NCBI RefSeq assembly: GCF_030272615.1
Contig: NC_081415.1
Coordinates: 369,895,667 to 369,959,666, forward strand
Length of the DNA stretch: 64,000 nucleotides
Origin: Cryptomeria japonica
Taxonomy: Eukaryota > Streptophyta > Pinopsida > Cupressales > Cupressaceae
Reading direction: 5' to 3'
Part shown: in pieces, positions 11,524 through 23,285 of the stretch
Layout: each line of letters begins with the position of its first letter
Numbering within the stretch: position 1 is the first letter of the stretch
Made by a program: the position numbers and the translations under genes
Notes under the pieces: generated by a model
Database searches by the model: none
Told to the model about the DNA's origin: nothing
The model's input: the letters and a program-made list of their open reading frames with translations, nothing else

Positions 11524-12000
11524 TTTTTCAACTTGCTCCGATGGACATGAAAATTATACCCTTAGCGAATTTGTCCATTCTGATTCCATTTTCGGGATCG
11601 AAATCAAAATTTGAGATCATTTTACTAGTTAATTTCACAAAATTTGGACCACTTAGCGCTTTTTCATCAAAAGCTCAAAATTTCTTCAAATTGCACTCAA
11701 TTTCTTAAGAATCAACGTTGAATCTCAATTTCATTCTACATATCACTTTGTGCTCAATTTCTTATCAATCAACGCCAAATTTTTAAAACTTACTCAGAAT
11801 CAATTTGTGCTCAAATACTTATTATCGCCAACAATTGCCTATAATCATCATTACCCTCGCTATCTTTTGATTTCTCTCTCGAGGGGGCATACTCAAGACC
11901 TTATGACCTCACATCTCACATGTCGAGATTTTTTTTTTTATCTTCATCAAAAGTTGAGCAAAATATTTTCAACAAAAGAAAATCAATCAAATTCTTATTG
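11524..12000. other. AT-rich stretch upstream of antisense PMD gene
   Basis: No domain-bearing ORF was found. It contains repeated short TCAATTTCTTA/CTCAATTTC motifs (about 11695-11765). It probably belongs to the Gypsy-A 3' region. Confidence 0.5.
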
Positions 12001-12560
12001 CTAAGGGGCATCTCACCTTTATTGCTTCACATCAAGTTGAGATCTCTTGATCATCTGAATTGAATCAATCACTAGGAGAATATCAGTTTTATCGCTTCAA
12101 ATCAAGTTGATATTTGTCTTCATCTGAATCAATCTCTTAACGTTAATCAGTTTCATCGCTTTTCAACAAGTTGTTTATTCATTTAAACTCAATCAAAAGT
12201 TTAAAGAGTATCTTCGATCACATGCTAAATCTAAGAAGGTGTTCAGTTTCATCGCATCGAATCAAGCTGGACAGTTTATTTTTCGCTCATCGTATCTTGA
12301 TCAATCAAGTTCAAGATCGATTTTTATCTTTGCTCGTTGTGTCTAGATCAATCAAGTTCTAGATCAGTAACATCCGCTTCTTGATCAATCAAGTTCAAGT
12401 TCGATATCTTTTGTTTTCTATCATTCCTCAGTTCAATCAAGTTCAAGATCGATATTGCTTTAATTAGACTTAATTCAGCTTCATCACTTCAAATCAAGCT
12501 AAACACCTTGCTCTTCATCTGGTTCGTGATCAATCAAGTTCAAAACTGACATCTCCTAGG
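12001..12560 (+). repeat. Degenerate tandem-repeat zone in Gypsy-A 3' region
   Basis: Variants of TTGATCAATCAAGTTCAAG and of TCATCGCTTCAAATCAAG recur at least nine times (for example near 12298, 12345, 12381, 12433, 12530). Each unit contains the palindrome TTGATCAA. Hypervariable tandem repeats just before the 3' LTR are known from Tat/Ogre elements and are a recorded source of plant satellites. Units are too diverged to set a single period by eye. Confidence 0.7.
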
Positions 12561-12604
12561 AATCACATATTCTTTGAACCAACGCGTTGCTCGCACATTA
12601 ATTC

Positions 12605-12617
12605 AAAGAGAGGCAAA
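12605..12617 (+). other. Polypurine tract of Gypsy-A
   Basis: AAAGAGAGGCAAA directly precedes the LTR start TGTAATACCC. A purine run touching TG is the standard plus-strand primer arrangement. It contains one C. Confidence 0.65.
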
Positions 12618-13231
12618 TGTAATACCCTACAAATGGTCATATAAACCATGGGCCCTTAATTCGACAACATCACCAAGGTCCTAACCCAAGGCAATTAAAT
12701 CAATCTTGAGCACATTATTAATTCTTTAATCATCAAATATCACATGGCAAATCAATTACTCAATATAAATTAAATATTTATTTAATTAATTGAATCATTT
12801 CCAAGAATATCATTCTGATCAAATTATCCTATTTTAATTTATTAAATATCCTAGAATATATATTTTTGATCGATAACAGTTTAATATATATTACTTAAAT
12901 AGAAAAGTTTTACATCCGAAGAGCAGATAGACATTCTGCCAAACTATGGGGTCACGCCCCTATTACAACAAGGAACCCGACAAGACACCATCCCACCATG
13001 GCCAATAGCCACAAAAAGGCCACACACCGACACAAAAAACACACCAAAGATGCCCCTAACGTCCCATAGAACCTATCTACTAAACCACCCCAATGCCTCT
13101 TCTCTTGAAAAATTGGGAATACCCCTGCTGGGTCCTGCCTCCTGCGACACGCTCCCTCCACCTGGCACCATTCCTGGCCTGCTACCGCACAGAGACCCAC
13201 GCTCCACCACCTTTGCCTATTTCTTTGGAAT

Positions 13232-13801
13232 CTAGTGATGAACCAACGACCTCCCATCCGCATCCAGAGGGGCCTCAGACCGAATGGGGGTCACCTTGCC
13301 ATGAATCTTCATCCATTCAGTCGGCCCTAGTTTACACACAAACTCCATAATTTGGCCCCAACCTAACCTTGCTTCATCCACCTGCAGTGCAACCAGCCGG
13401 GAAGCTGACCATATGACAAAGGGCTGCAGCGCCCCCACATCCACCCCAATCCTCCTCCGTGGGTCTTCCACCAACTTCAGCCCCTCACCAATGATAGCAC
13501 GGGCCACCACATCTTGCAAGCCACTCGCCCATTTGGGTCTCAGCACCAGGGAAGAAACTCGTTGCACTTCCTCCACCGACTTTCCCACCTACAAGGCCAG
13601 AGCAACAAAAAGCGATGAAATGTCAAGGTTTGTTCTCGGCTGCCAATCTGGAGTCAGGAATTCTTCACCAAACAACAACCTCACTGCCCCCCAGAAGTCT
13701 TCATCATCCACTCTGAAGACATTCGTCAGCTTAAGCCTCAAGATTAGCCCACGAAACGCAGGCAATATCCCATCTGACGACAATGAAAAATTTGCTTCCA
13801 T
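13232..13801 (-). pseudogene. Unidentified ORF downstream of the LINE RNase H (one internal stop)
   Basis: I do not recognise this protein. An ATG in good context (AGGATGG) opens a 190-codon frame that is continuous except for TAG at 13589-13591 (a Gln codon if CAG to TAG). It contains FRVDDEDFWGAVRLLFGEEF near the start, a mixed charged middle and ends SLVHH. It starts about 245 bp downstream of the RNase H stop. Truncated LINEs cannot carry ORF1 after ORF2, so this is either a third ORF, a continuation of ORF2 lost to frameshifts, or 3' transduced sequence. The following 280 bp (13231-12952) also stay open in another frame and code a hydrophobic stretch. Confidence 0.5.
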
Positions 13802-14046
13802 CCTTTCTTGCTACTGCGCAAAAGAAACCTAAACACACTGCCTACCACCAAGCAGCCTCCACAAAATGCCAGGAAATGGAACACAAAAGCCTTTAAAAGG
13901 AGCCACCATCACATGTCATGATTACTCCACATGCTTTGTAGAAAACTAAGTATCATCGCCAGTCACTCACACTGATCGCCTCCATCGTCATCCATCACGA
14001 CAAGGCCACTTGCAAAAACATCGTAGATCACACTCTACGAGGATCT

Positions 14047-14660
14047 TTAATTCCCACAGGACCATGGCTTCAAAAGGTCACTTAAAATCGAGCTCGGGTT
14101 CATTTTTCTATGATAAGCCATCTTACCAAGTTCAAAATCAGGAGGACTAAGATTTCTAAAGTCCTCGAACAAACTATAATTATTTTCCAAGGAGCCATTT
14201 ACTCCCACATTTGAAAGTTTGTCAGCTTCCAAGTTTGCTTCCCGGAGGACATGAGTCACCTTAAAATCTTCAAAACCACCCAACAGAAGTTGCATTCTTC
14301 GAACTTGCTTGTCTAAGTGCCACGCCTCCATTCGACCTCGAGCTATCCCATTCACCATAACCTGAGAGTCTCCTTCCAAATGAAGTTTCTTCACTCCTAG
14401 TTTCTCAGCCATTAAGATAGCTTCTAACGCTGCTTGACACTCAACAACGTTGTTCGACCCATCCACCAATCTTTTAGCACCAATGGCTAGAGTGTTGCCC
14501 CAATCGTCTCAAGCAATCACCCCAACACTAGAAACCCTCGGGTTGCCCCTCGATGCACCATCAAAATTAATCTTAATCCACCCCTTTTCTGGCAGAGTCC
14601 ACTCAGGGATTGAATGACCCTGAATCTGAAGATTAGCCCTCAGATGCCCATTAACAGGCC
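14047..14660 (-). pseudogene. RNase H domain of LINE ORF2
   Basis: The frame enters at the 5' junction and reads GWIKINFDGASRGNPR (first catalytic Asp), then VVECQAALEAI (Glu), LHLEGDSQVMVN (Asp) and HVLREANLEADKLSN (final Asp region). This is the plant RNase H type found at the end of L1-like ORF2 and in related plant genes. A TGA at 14509-14511 interrupts it (Arg if CGA to TGA). The stop is TAA at 14047-14049. A captured cellular RNase H gene is possible, but the target duplication supports a LINE. Confidence 0.85.
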
Positions 14661-15142
14661 AATATCCTAGCATATTTAATTAATTAATAAATTTGCCATT
14701 TAATCATGCAAAAAAAGGAATTAATTTATCACAAAAGAAGAGTTAATCACAAAGCAAGAGTTGAATTGAAAAGTAAACAAAAAGAATTGAATTGAGAGAG
14801 AAATCAAACTTGAGATATTAATTCTTTTTCTAAATTTAGAACTTGAAATCAGAAAAACAAATTAATTGAATTATTGATTATTCTCTAAAATTGGAACTCA
14901 AAGCTTTTTAGAAAAAAAGAAGTTCAGTTGCATTGAAAAGACTCTTTTCTTGAATAAATAAAAGAATTATCTATTTTTTATCACAAATGCATGGAATTAA
15001 TTTAATATTATTTCTAATGCAACTTGAACTTCTTATCTAAATGCATTTTAATTAAACTATAATTGGAATCTATCTCAAGGTTAACTGAACCTGATTTCTC
15101 AATTATTTTCAATTCATCCTAAATTGAGCCTTTTTATCATCT

Positions 15143-15642
15143 NNNNNNNNNNNNNNNNNNNNNNNNNNNNNNNNNNNNNNNNNNNNNNNNNNNNNNNNNN
15201 NNNNNNNNNNNNNNNNNNNNNNNNNNNNNNNNNNNNNNNNNNNNNNNNNNNNNNNNNNNNNNNNNNNNNNNNNNNNNNNNNNNNNNNNNNNNNNNNNNNN
15301 NNNNNNNNNNNNNNNNNNNNNNNNNNNNNNNNNNNNNNNNNNNNNNNNNNNNNNNNNNNNNNNNNNNNNNNNNNNNNNNNNNNNNNNNNNNNNNNNNNNN
15401 NNNNNNNNNNNNNNNNNNNNNNNNNNNNNNNNNNNNNNNNNNNNNNNNNNNNNNNNNNNNNNNNNNNNNNNNNNNNNNNNNNNNNNNNNNNNNNNNNNNN
15501 NNNNNNNNNNNNNNNNNNNNNNNNNNNNNNNNNNNNNNNNNNNNNNNNNNNNNNNNNNNNNNNNNNNNNNNNNNNNNNNNNNNNNNNNNNNNNNNNNNNN
15601 NNNNNNNNNNNNNNNNNNNNNNNNNNNNNNNNNNNNNNNNNN
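15143..15642. other. Assembly gap (500 N)
   Basis: Exactly 500 N, which looks like a placeholder length. It cuts the Gypsy-A 3' LTR. Confidence 0.99.
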
Positions 15643-16285
15643 GGATTGTCAAAATTAAAATACTGGAAAAGCGTACTAGTGGTGGTTATAGTTAACTTTG
15701 TGCACCCACAAATCCTAAACGGTACATCAAATTTCAGCGATTTTTTTTTGGTTGTCTTTGTATGCAACTTAACTCCTTATAGCTAAGGTTTTGGCTTTTG
15801 GCTAGTAATGACACACACCATGGGATAGTTATGCACACAAGGGTCAAAAAGTACACATTTCAAAGTGTCCCGATACCTACTTAAAGATGTTCCAATAACC
15901 ATCCACTCAAAATTGCCAGTACTTGTGGACAAATGTCCTAGTAGTTAAGCACAAATGTCCTAGTAGTGGTGTACAAATGAGCCAATTATGGATCAAAAAA
16001 GCTAAAAAGTGACAAACTATTGGCACATGTGAAACTTATTAATGAGCTTTTCATTATCATTTTTTTGGCTCCTTTAAAATTAGTAATTGGGGTTTGGATA
16101 CACAAGGAGTGATTGGTTATTGGAATGCGATCCACTACTGGTATTCTTCCCATAAATACTCTCCCCACCAATCTAATTGATTATAACATCGCCCTATCAT
16201 TTGTACTTCCCCTAATTTGTGTGTGCCTAAACTTGCCTATTCCTTAGGATCTTTTTGATTGATTGGTTCATTACTTTGATGTGAG
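15643..16285. other. Non-coding stretch after the gap
   Basis: I see no gene. A short direct repeat built on ACAAATGTCCTAGTAGT lies at about 15930-15970. Confidence 0.6.
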
Positions 16286-16850
16286 TTTTATTTCCTATGC
16301 AAACATCAAAGGTAGATCATTATGTTATCGTGAAGTGTGCGTTGAGATATGTGAAAGAGACTTGAAATCGGTATTATGCACAATAAAGGAAAGATCCTAG
16401 GTTGGTTGGGTTCATGGATTCAAATTGGGCAAAGCTCTATTGATGACAAAACATATGCTTTTGGATATGTTTTCATCCTTAGTACAGATGTATTGCATGG
16501 ACGAGCAAGAAGCAACATACAATACCTATTTCCTCTACAAAAGAAAAACATCAAGGAACAATAAAAGAAACATGTGAGGTTCTATGGCTTCGAATGATTC
16601 TTTTAGACATGAAAATGTCTCAAGAAGGATTTTCACCCTTTTTTGTGATAATCAAGGGGTGCTAAAGCTTGCCAAGAATCTAATCTTCCATTATCATTTC
16701 ATCAGGGAACTTGTAGAAGATGGAATAGTGATGTTGCAATATTATTCAATTGAGGGTCAAATTGCAAACATTCTTACTAAGTTCTTGAGTTTTGACAAAT
16801 TTGTAAAATTTCAAGATAATCTTGGTGTAATTAGTAGATTGACCATTTAG
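16286..16850 (+). pseudogene. Ty1/copia RNase H relic
   Basis: The C-terminal end of copia pol is spread over shifted frames. SIDDKTYAFGYVFILS (about 16438-16490) matches the RNase H block in copia pol. Then come CDNQGVLKLAKNLIFH (about 16640-16690), FIRELVEDGIVMLQYYS and a final NILTKFLSFDKFVKFQD with LGVI, the usual copia terminus, ending at TAG 16848-16850. Upstream, KVDHY and LRYVKET remain of the RT-RNase H link. RT, integrase and gag are absent here; they may lie in the gap or be lost. Confidence 0.85.
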
Positions 16851-17140
16851 ATTGGGTATCGAAGTAATATTGTAATATTTTATTTATAATGGTCAAGTAA
16901 GTCTTATATTATATTATTCGTTTAGTTAAGTTCTTATCCTTTTCTTTTTAGTTGTCACTCTTATCCTTTATGGATACAGACTTGTAAGTCTTATCTAAGG
17001 AGACTTTCACTCACCAATTTAATATCAAATACCTTGGTAATCTTTCTTTGTGTTATATTTTTTGTAATAATTATTTTATGTCTAGTGGGTTGTAAAGTCA
17101 AGGGGCTTAGGATTTGCCAAATGTCATCTCTAAATCCAAG
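16851..17140 (+). repeat. Possible 3' LTR relic of the copia fragment
   Basis: TTGGGTATCGAAG starts right after the copia stop, and TTGGGTATAGAAG recurs at about 17153. The stretch between holds an inverted motif (GACTTGTAAGTCTTATC). Boundaries and target duplication cannot be fixed. Confidence 0.3.
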
Positions 17141-19444
17141 CTGGATAACTTTGTTGGGTATAGAAGTGGATCTCTATGAATTGTAAAATGTTAGTATATG
17201 AGTACTAAGTATTGCACCAAGCTCCATACCAATTTGGGTTTGTATGTGGGTAAAAATTATAAATTAATGTGAAAGAATTATTGATAATCTCTATGAGAAA
17301 TGAAATCCAATTTAATTCAATGTTATTTGCTTCTATTTAGCATTGTAATGTCCATGGGTAAATCAATAGGAAGACATTTCTTGTTTTTATTATGCATTTT
17401 GTTTCCAATTTCAATTGTATACCTTAGGCAACCTTGGCAAAGTTTCAAAGTACAAATTTGTTGTATTGATGATTGTGATTAGTTGGTTTGTCATTTAAAT
17501 AATGAAGTAAAACTTCCTCTTATAAATTTGTATAATAGTATTTATTTTATAATCAGTCTTTGGGGTATGCAAATTGAAATAGAATAATTGAGAATGGGAT
17601 GAGCTTTGAAAATTTAAAGGAATGTGAGGATTTAGAGCTCTAGCAAGCTTGGAGGGTACAATCTAAATTCATCCAAACTAAAGTTACACTATTATTGATG
17701 CATTTATATTTGCTTGACTTTGTTTCTATAGGATTATAATTGATCTTAAGTAAATTGCATCAAATCTGCCAATTCAATTATAAAGAACAATGAACATCTT
17801 TCAAGTGCGTAAGTTATAGGTGGTTCCTTTGTCTTCATGTAGCTAAAAGGTGGTTTAACACCTTGAAAATCCATCATCTCTTTGCTTAAATTATTAGTTC
17901 ACAATGTTCGTAAAGGTACAAAGGATCGTGCTTGTGTTTGCTCAACATAAAATCCTTTGCTCATACATCTATGAATGTGTTAGTTATCCACATGTCTAGG
18001 ATTCTAGCTAAGAAATAAAATAAAATTAGCACAATATGAGTCAATAGTTTCACCTGTCTATTCATGCTCATGAGTCCTCTCAAGGCAATGATGCTTCCTT
18101 AACTTTTTATGCAACATTGACACGTCCTTTGGAGTTCTATTGGGGAAGCATCAGTCCTAATCTTTACAACCCACTTTCCCTTCAAGTTTAGACCAACTAC
18201 ATATTATTCATGTGGTGAAAGATACCTTTCGTCTCACCATCCTATTATTCTTTCTTCACACGCTAATGGGCTCTCTGTAGAGAAATCCCCTTGCTTCCCC
18301 TTGTTTTCAAATTTTTGGAAGATTATATCCCTCGGGCTGTTGTTAAGAGGAGGAAGAAAGCTTTTCCTAAATCATTATCCCAAACTCGTGCTGGTGTGTT
18401 GGGTGAGAGGTCAATTAATACATGGCTTGACATTTTCTAAGGTGGACCCTAGGGGTCAATGCTCTTCCTATTGTTTGTAAATTATTTTCAACAACTTGGC
18501 TATAGTTGTACCTTGCTTCCTTGGAGTGTTCTTATTGTACTAATTTTTTAGAAATTGGGGCCTATTTTGTCTTGCCTTATGATAGACTTTGTAAAAGGTT
18601 AGGACCCCCATTTGTTGCTTGTTCTAATAAAGAATAGCTAATTAGTTTCATTATATTGTGGCAATCAAACCTAATTTCATTGTTGTAGCATTGTTTATAA
18701 AAGACTTTTATTCTTCATCTAGATCCTCATGAGTCTTGTGTAGCTTAAAAGTGTGGAAGTTTGGGTTCAATATTGGCTCATTAGATTTTTCTTGTCCTTT
18801 TCAGTCATAGAAAAAATCTTTACCTTTTGATCCATGGGTCTAGGCATTCTATTATCTCTTAGATTCGAGGCAGGCAAGAAAAATAACCAATGCAATTGTG
18901 GACCTATGTTTGCACATTGGGAGAATTATATGGTGTACATGGATGCAAGAGGATAGGACATGTTGCTACAATATTTGGAGAGTGGTGGAAAGCAACACGT
19001 GACAACCCACTTTTTTATCCTTTAATGACTAATATTTGTTTATTTATTAAACTACGGATAATTTAATAGTTGGAATTTTAAAATCCAATTATTTATTCAC
19101 TATATAAATTGTTTATTTTTCTAACTCTTAAATCTTGATGTCTTTAAAAAACATTACTTAATATGATTTTTTTTGGGGGGTAATGGATGGAGAAGACTAA
19201 AATACAACCTTTTTTTGGAGAAGTTAGTGGGAGCTATTTTAGGCCATGCTAGTGGTGGAAGTAGAGGTCAATTACAAAATCATAGTTTCTATAAAAACTC
19301 TCATAACTTTTCTCTGTACAACACTCTAACTTGAGGAATATACTAAGTATGATGCACTATGACAGACAAAAAAAGAGATTGCAATGAATGGTTAAAGAAT
19401 TGGGGGAAGAAGAAAAAGAATAACAAGGAGAGGAATATTTTTGT

Positions 19445-19533
<89 letters not shown>

Positions 19534-20589
19534 CGTCAAGATGTCAAGATGACAAAAAACGATGCAAAAATTAGAAGGTGGAGAGACGAACACCAAAATT
19601 GAATTTTAGTTGATTGGAACACTACCTTAGAGACAATTATGTGCATAAAGAAGCTAGGACTAGCTAGCATGGATACTATACAATGAAATCGTTGGAGTAA
19701 CATTATCTGTTACTTTAGCTTGTATACCAACTAACTTATGTATTGACATTAGGCTCTATTTATAGATTCATATAATTAGAATATAGCATTGCAAGTATAT
19801 ATGGTAAAAATGCATTTTAATATGTGTAGTATTATTTTAGTGGATGAGGATAAACTGTAGGAGCAACTATAGTCTTTAGTTGATACAAATCATGCAAATA
19901 TAAATTATCATAAATCATAGTTAATATGCAATTATAGTTCGTTTGTTATAGTTTAAATATAATTTTCAAGTTGTATAGTACCTCGAAGAAATACAATAGT
20001 GAATATAAGAAATAGAGAAAATTATTATAAATAGAAATATTTAATCTTGTAGATTAATTTGTTGTGTAGTCATTCCTTGTATAAAATTGTACAGTAGATA
20101 AGGAAGTAAACACTTATGAGACATTTAAAATTTATTTTCAAAATTATCGAGTTAAATTTGAGCATTGTTTAAAATCTAGTGATTATACTATATGTTCTTA
20201 AGGAAACATGAATAGTGAGGAATAGGTAAAGTCTCATAGTTTCCAAAAAGGAAAAAATTAAGATGAAATATCAAAGACATGACCTTTTTGAGTTAAATAT
20301 AGGATACTTTAGGGTTTATTTATAAATATATTTTGATTTCTCTTGAATGAGTTCTTATAAATATAAATTTAATGTTGGAATACTTGAATATGAAAAAGTT
20401 GTGTTATTAAAACTAAGCATTTATGAGATAATTTGGTTAGTATCTTTTATTGATCTTAATGCCAGGACATTAGAAGATAGAGATATACTAGTGTCAGTGA
20501 GAGACTACTCTACAATCAGAAGGAGAATTAATGGTCATTAAATATTAGTGTCAATAAAGCATTATAAAATGTAGAATAATGTGCTCTTT
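17141..20589. other. AT-rich intergenic DNA without recognisable genes
   Basis: No ORF here has a known motif. A compound microsatellite sits at 19449-19530. The stretch may be very old repeat DNA. Confidence 0.6.
19449..19530. repeat. Compound microsatellite (CT)20(GT)21
   Basis: Perfect CT run at 19449-19488, then perfect GT run at 19489-19530. Confidence 0.98.
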
Positions 20590-20736
20590 TTTTAAACACA
20601 TGATTGAAAATATATTTCATATCAATAGAGTCTATCCAAAACCATCATAATATCGATTGCACATACTCCAATTTTAAACACATGATTGAAAATATATTTA
20701 ATATCAATAGAGTCTATCCAAAACCATCATAATATC
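20590..20736. repeat. Tandem duplication, 65-bp units, 82-bp period
   Basis: TTTTAAACACATGATTG starts both 20590 and 20672, and each copy ends CATCATAATATC. The copies are almost identical, with one substitution seen. Confidence 0.9.
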
Positions 20737-20934
20737 TGTATAAATGAGCATCTTTATAATAAGTATAACTGAGAGAAATATTAATAGTTTCTTTAATGTA
20801 TCTAAAAATATGTTTTTCAATCTTCCAATGTTGGATATAATTTTCTTACATAAACTATAATGCAATACTTATAGCATAGGCAATGTATGGTCAAGATATG
20901 GTAAGATAGATTAAAATTTAATACTCCCTTTAAT

Positions 20935-21403
20935 AGAAATACCACCAATCTCTTGGATTTGAATATTAAAATACCACTGAAACATGCTCCCGAAATTCAG
21001 GGAGAAAAAGTACCAACATGGTCCGAACACACGGTCCGACCAACTTTTGCCAAATTTTTGGGGAAGCAAGATATTGTGATTTTAAAGAAAATTACATGAG
21101 TATGTGGGAATTTGAGATGTCTAGATATGCGAAATTGGGCCTTGAAGGTTGAAATAAGACATAATTAGGGTATTTGATGAAATGATTAATTGGGAGAAAA
21201 AAATAAAAAGGGGCACATTTAGGGTAAAGGGCCCAATTTTATGATGTGTAGAGGGATGAAAGAAGACTTTAGATTTAATTAAATTAATTAATTAAATTCT
21301 TAAAGGGAATTTTACATGCAAGATGCAAACACACTAAGGCGGGTGTTAACCTAAGTGTGGAATTGTACCACCCAATTAAGGGTGTACAATTTACGACGCT
21401 ACA
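20935..21403 (-). repeat. Truncated 3' LTR of Gypsy-B
   Basis: It matches 26615-27083 along its whole length with scattered differences, and similarity stops abruptly near 20935. About 1.3 kb of the LTR is missing. Confidence 0.9.
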
Positions 21404-21420
21404 TTTAGCCCCCACTTTAG
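21404..21420 (-). other. Polypurine tract of Gypsy-B
   Basis: On the minus strand AAAGTGGGGGCTAAA abuts the LTR start TGTAGCG. This fixes the element's orientation. Confidence 0.85.
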
Positions 21421-21721
21421 CGGTCATAGAGACAAGAGATAGGACAAAAATAGGCTATTATGTTGCTTCCAAAGTATGATTGTACATGAAATTGTACCAT
21501 CATGAATGACAATGAGCCCTAAGTAAGTGAGCTACCAATGTCACATAATGATGAGCAACATAATAGCCACTAATGTTATTTGAAGATATGACAAATTCGA
21601 TGAAGAATTTGAATATGACATGTTAAATTCTCTACCATTTGAGAGATTAAAAACATGTATAAGATGATAAATATTGAGAAGTCTTGATCAAGAGAGTAGT
21701 TTGTAGGAGGAGAATAAGCCA

Positions 21722-22278
21722 CTAAATCATGTCATCTTGCACACAAGAAACCTTAGGGGAAGGACAAGTATAATTAATTAGGGCCTCATTTCTAGAAGAG
21801 TTGATATTAGAATGAATATAAGATAAAACCCCAAAAGTGGGATTGAAAATCTCTTGAGGAGATTCATAAGGACACTTGTTCATCACCAAAATTTCATTAT
21901 GAGAGGGATGAGTGTTGAGAGACACAGAGGATGATCTAATGGAGATAAGGTCATCATCACTACTAAATATAGCATTCACATTGAGAGATGGTCTTTTAGA
22001 TTCTTTGGTGGGATTTGAAGGATTATATCCAATCTAAATGAAGTTTCATGCATGTTATTTTCTAAAGGAACCTTAATTCCTTGTTCATTTGCACTACAAT
22101 CATTTCCATTATATCCACTCTTAGCTAATATGTGAAAGCTAGGACCATAAAGGGATGCCAAATTAGAAAGAGATGGTGGAGCCTCATAGGTCTTAGTGCC
22201 ATATGATTTAGAACAAGATTCTGAAGAATTGTTTGAATTGGAAGCAACCACAAAATTGTTGCTTAGTTGTTTAGACAA
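21722..22278 (-). pseudogene. G-patch-like C-terminal part of the Gypsy-B protein
   Basis: Two overlapping frames (22278-21976 and 21979-21722) follow the protease. At about 22155-22060 the translation reads SLYGPSFHILAKSGYNGN then ANEQGIKVPLE, which lines up with the Gypsy-A G-patch (YGPGYKMIQRMGYSGYGPLG, then HQEGITEPI). A Ser/Asn-rich tail without known motif follows. 21421-21721 between this and the PPT shows no coding signal. Confidence 0.65.
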
Positions 22279-22386
22279 AGTGGGTTACTTTTTAGGTTCC
22301 TCCTTAGCTTTCACTTTCTCAACTTTAGATCCTTTCCAAGAGATCTTGTATTCTCCCACAAAAGTAGGGTTAAAGTCTAGAGATCC

Positions 22387-23215
22387 TCAATCGTCATATG
22401 AGAGTACCCCTTCAGGAGAAAATATATCTTTGGGAGAAGATTCAGATTGAGTAGAATCCTTTTCAGGAGTCTTGGAATCACTAGAGGGAACAAGGGTATT
22501 CAAGGAAATAGATGTATTTAAAGATGTAGGAAAATTGGAAGAAGGATTAGAAGTAGTTGAACAAAAATATTTGGTTTTCAATGAGACATGTAAATTAGTA
22601 TCAGCATACAAAGTATACATCTTGTTGTTGTAGATGAACTTGACGTTGCGATGAAGAGTAGAAGGGATAAATTGCATATTATGAATCCAAGGTCCTCCTA
22701 ATAGAATATTGTAGGTGAGCCTATCAAACATGACATGTATGAGTGTAGGCAAAATAATAGGTCCCACCTTAATAGGAAAGGTTATAGTACCTAAATAAGA
22801 TCTAGCAACATTATCAAAGCCACAGATAGTAAGAGAATCTCGTTTAATAAGAGATGTATCCACATTGATCTTATAAAATAAATTAATGCTACAAACATTA
22901 AGGCCATAGCCATTGTCAACAAGGGTTATTCTTATAGTATTACCATTGATAATGACAACAATCATAAGAGGATCATATTGATGTTGAATCTCATGGGATG
23001 GCGACTCATGTTGTGTGAATATAATTTGAGCTTTGTATTCTTTCATAGGATAAATCAGAGAAGCCATATTATTAGGTGTCACTGCAAGTGGGACATCTAA
23101 GTTATTTAAAGTATCTTGTAACATTTCATGATGAGTTGATGAAGTTTGAATCAAATCCCAAAGAGATATCTTGGCTGGAGTAGCTTTAAGTTGTTCAATA
23201 AGATCATACTCCTTA
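22387..23215 (-). pseudogene. Retropepsin of Gypsy-B
   Basis: The segment starts with a pre-protease motif shared with Gypsy-A (YDLIEQLKATPAKISLWDL, about 23215-23155) and passes into a 255-codon ORF. The protease core reads ITLVDNGYGLNVCSINLFY near 22920-22860, where the Asp-Asn-Gly replaces the usual Asp-Ser/Thr/Gly-Gly, then IKVGPIILPTLIHVM and LTYNILLGGPWIHNM (about 22720-22675). Plant gypsy elements usually have RPW at the last motif; Gly replaces Arg here. The enzyme would cut the polyprotein. This is the only enzyme domain left in the element. Confidence 0.85.
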
Positions 23216-23285
23216 GTAGGAGTTTGTGGGATGTGAGGTTTTTGGGGAAGAATAGGTTGAGAAGTGCGAAGTGAAGAAGGAATAA

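Larger units (their letters stand above)
12855..14660 (-). mobile_element. 5'-truncated LINE with 10-bp target duplication
   Basis: An 1806-bp insert is flanked by AATATCCTAG at 12845-12854 and 14661-14670. The RNase H domain of a non-LTR retrotransposon starts right at the right-hand junction, so everything upstream (ORF1, endonuclease, RT) is missing, as expected from target-primed reverse transcription that stopped early. On the minus strand the 3' end is AT-rich, ending AAAATATATATT next to the duplication. A second ORF lies downstream of the RNase H. Confidence 0.88.
1..15142 (+). mobile_element. Gypsy-A: Tat-type Ty3/gypsy LTR retrotransposon, 5' end outside window
   Basis: Domain order on the plus strand is gag tail, retropepsin, G-patch, reverse transcriptase, RNase H, second RNase H, integrase, then a 5 kb 3' region, a polypurine tract (12605-12617) and an LTR start (TGTAATACCC at 12618). 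The second RNase H domain and the long 3' region with an antisense ORF are known features of the plant Tat/Ogre branch. The 5' LTR and most of gag lie before the window. The 3' LTR runs into an assembly gap, so its end and target duplication cannot be seen. The element is dead: frame changes near 1790 and 4960, and many in-frame stops. It hosts a solo LTR (5943-7190) and a LINE (12855-14660). Confidence 0.9.
12618..15142 (+). repeat. 3' LTR of Gypsy-A, interrupted by a LINE and cut by the gap
   Basis: The LTR starts TGTAATACCC. Its AT-rich body is seen at 12618-12844 and resumes at 14671-15142 after the LINE. The 3' end is lost in the 500-N gap. Without the 5' LTR in the window the boundary rests on the PPT/TG junction alone. 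Confidence 0.6.

Noticed and set aside
15114-15786. Long ORFs on both strands across the N run
   Set aside because: They are open only because N was translated as X; no real sequence supports them.
19357-19596. ORF with His-Thr and Arg-Glu dipeptide runs
   Set aside because: It is a translation of the CT/GT microsatellite.
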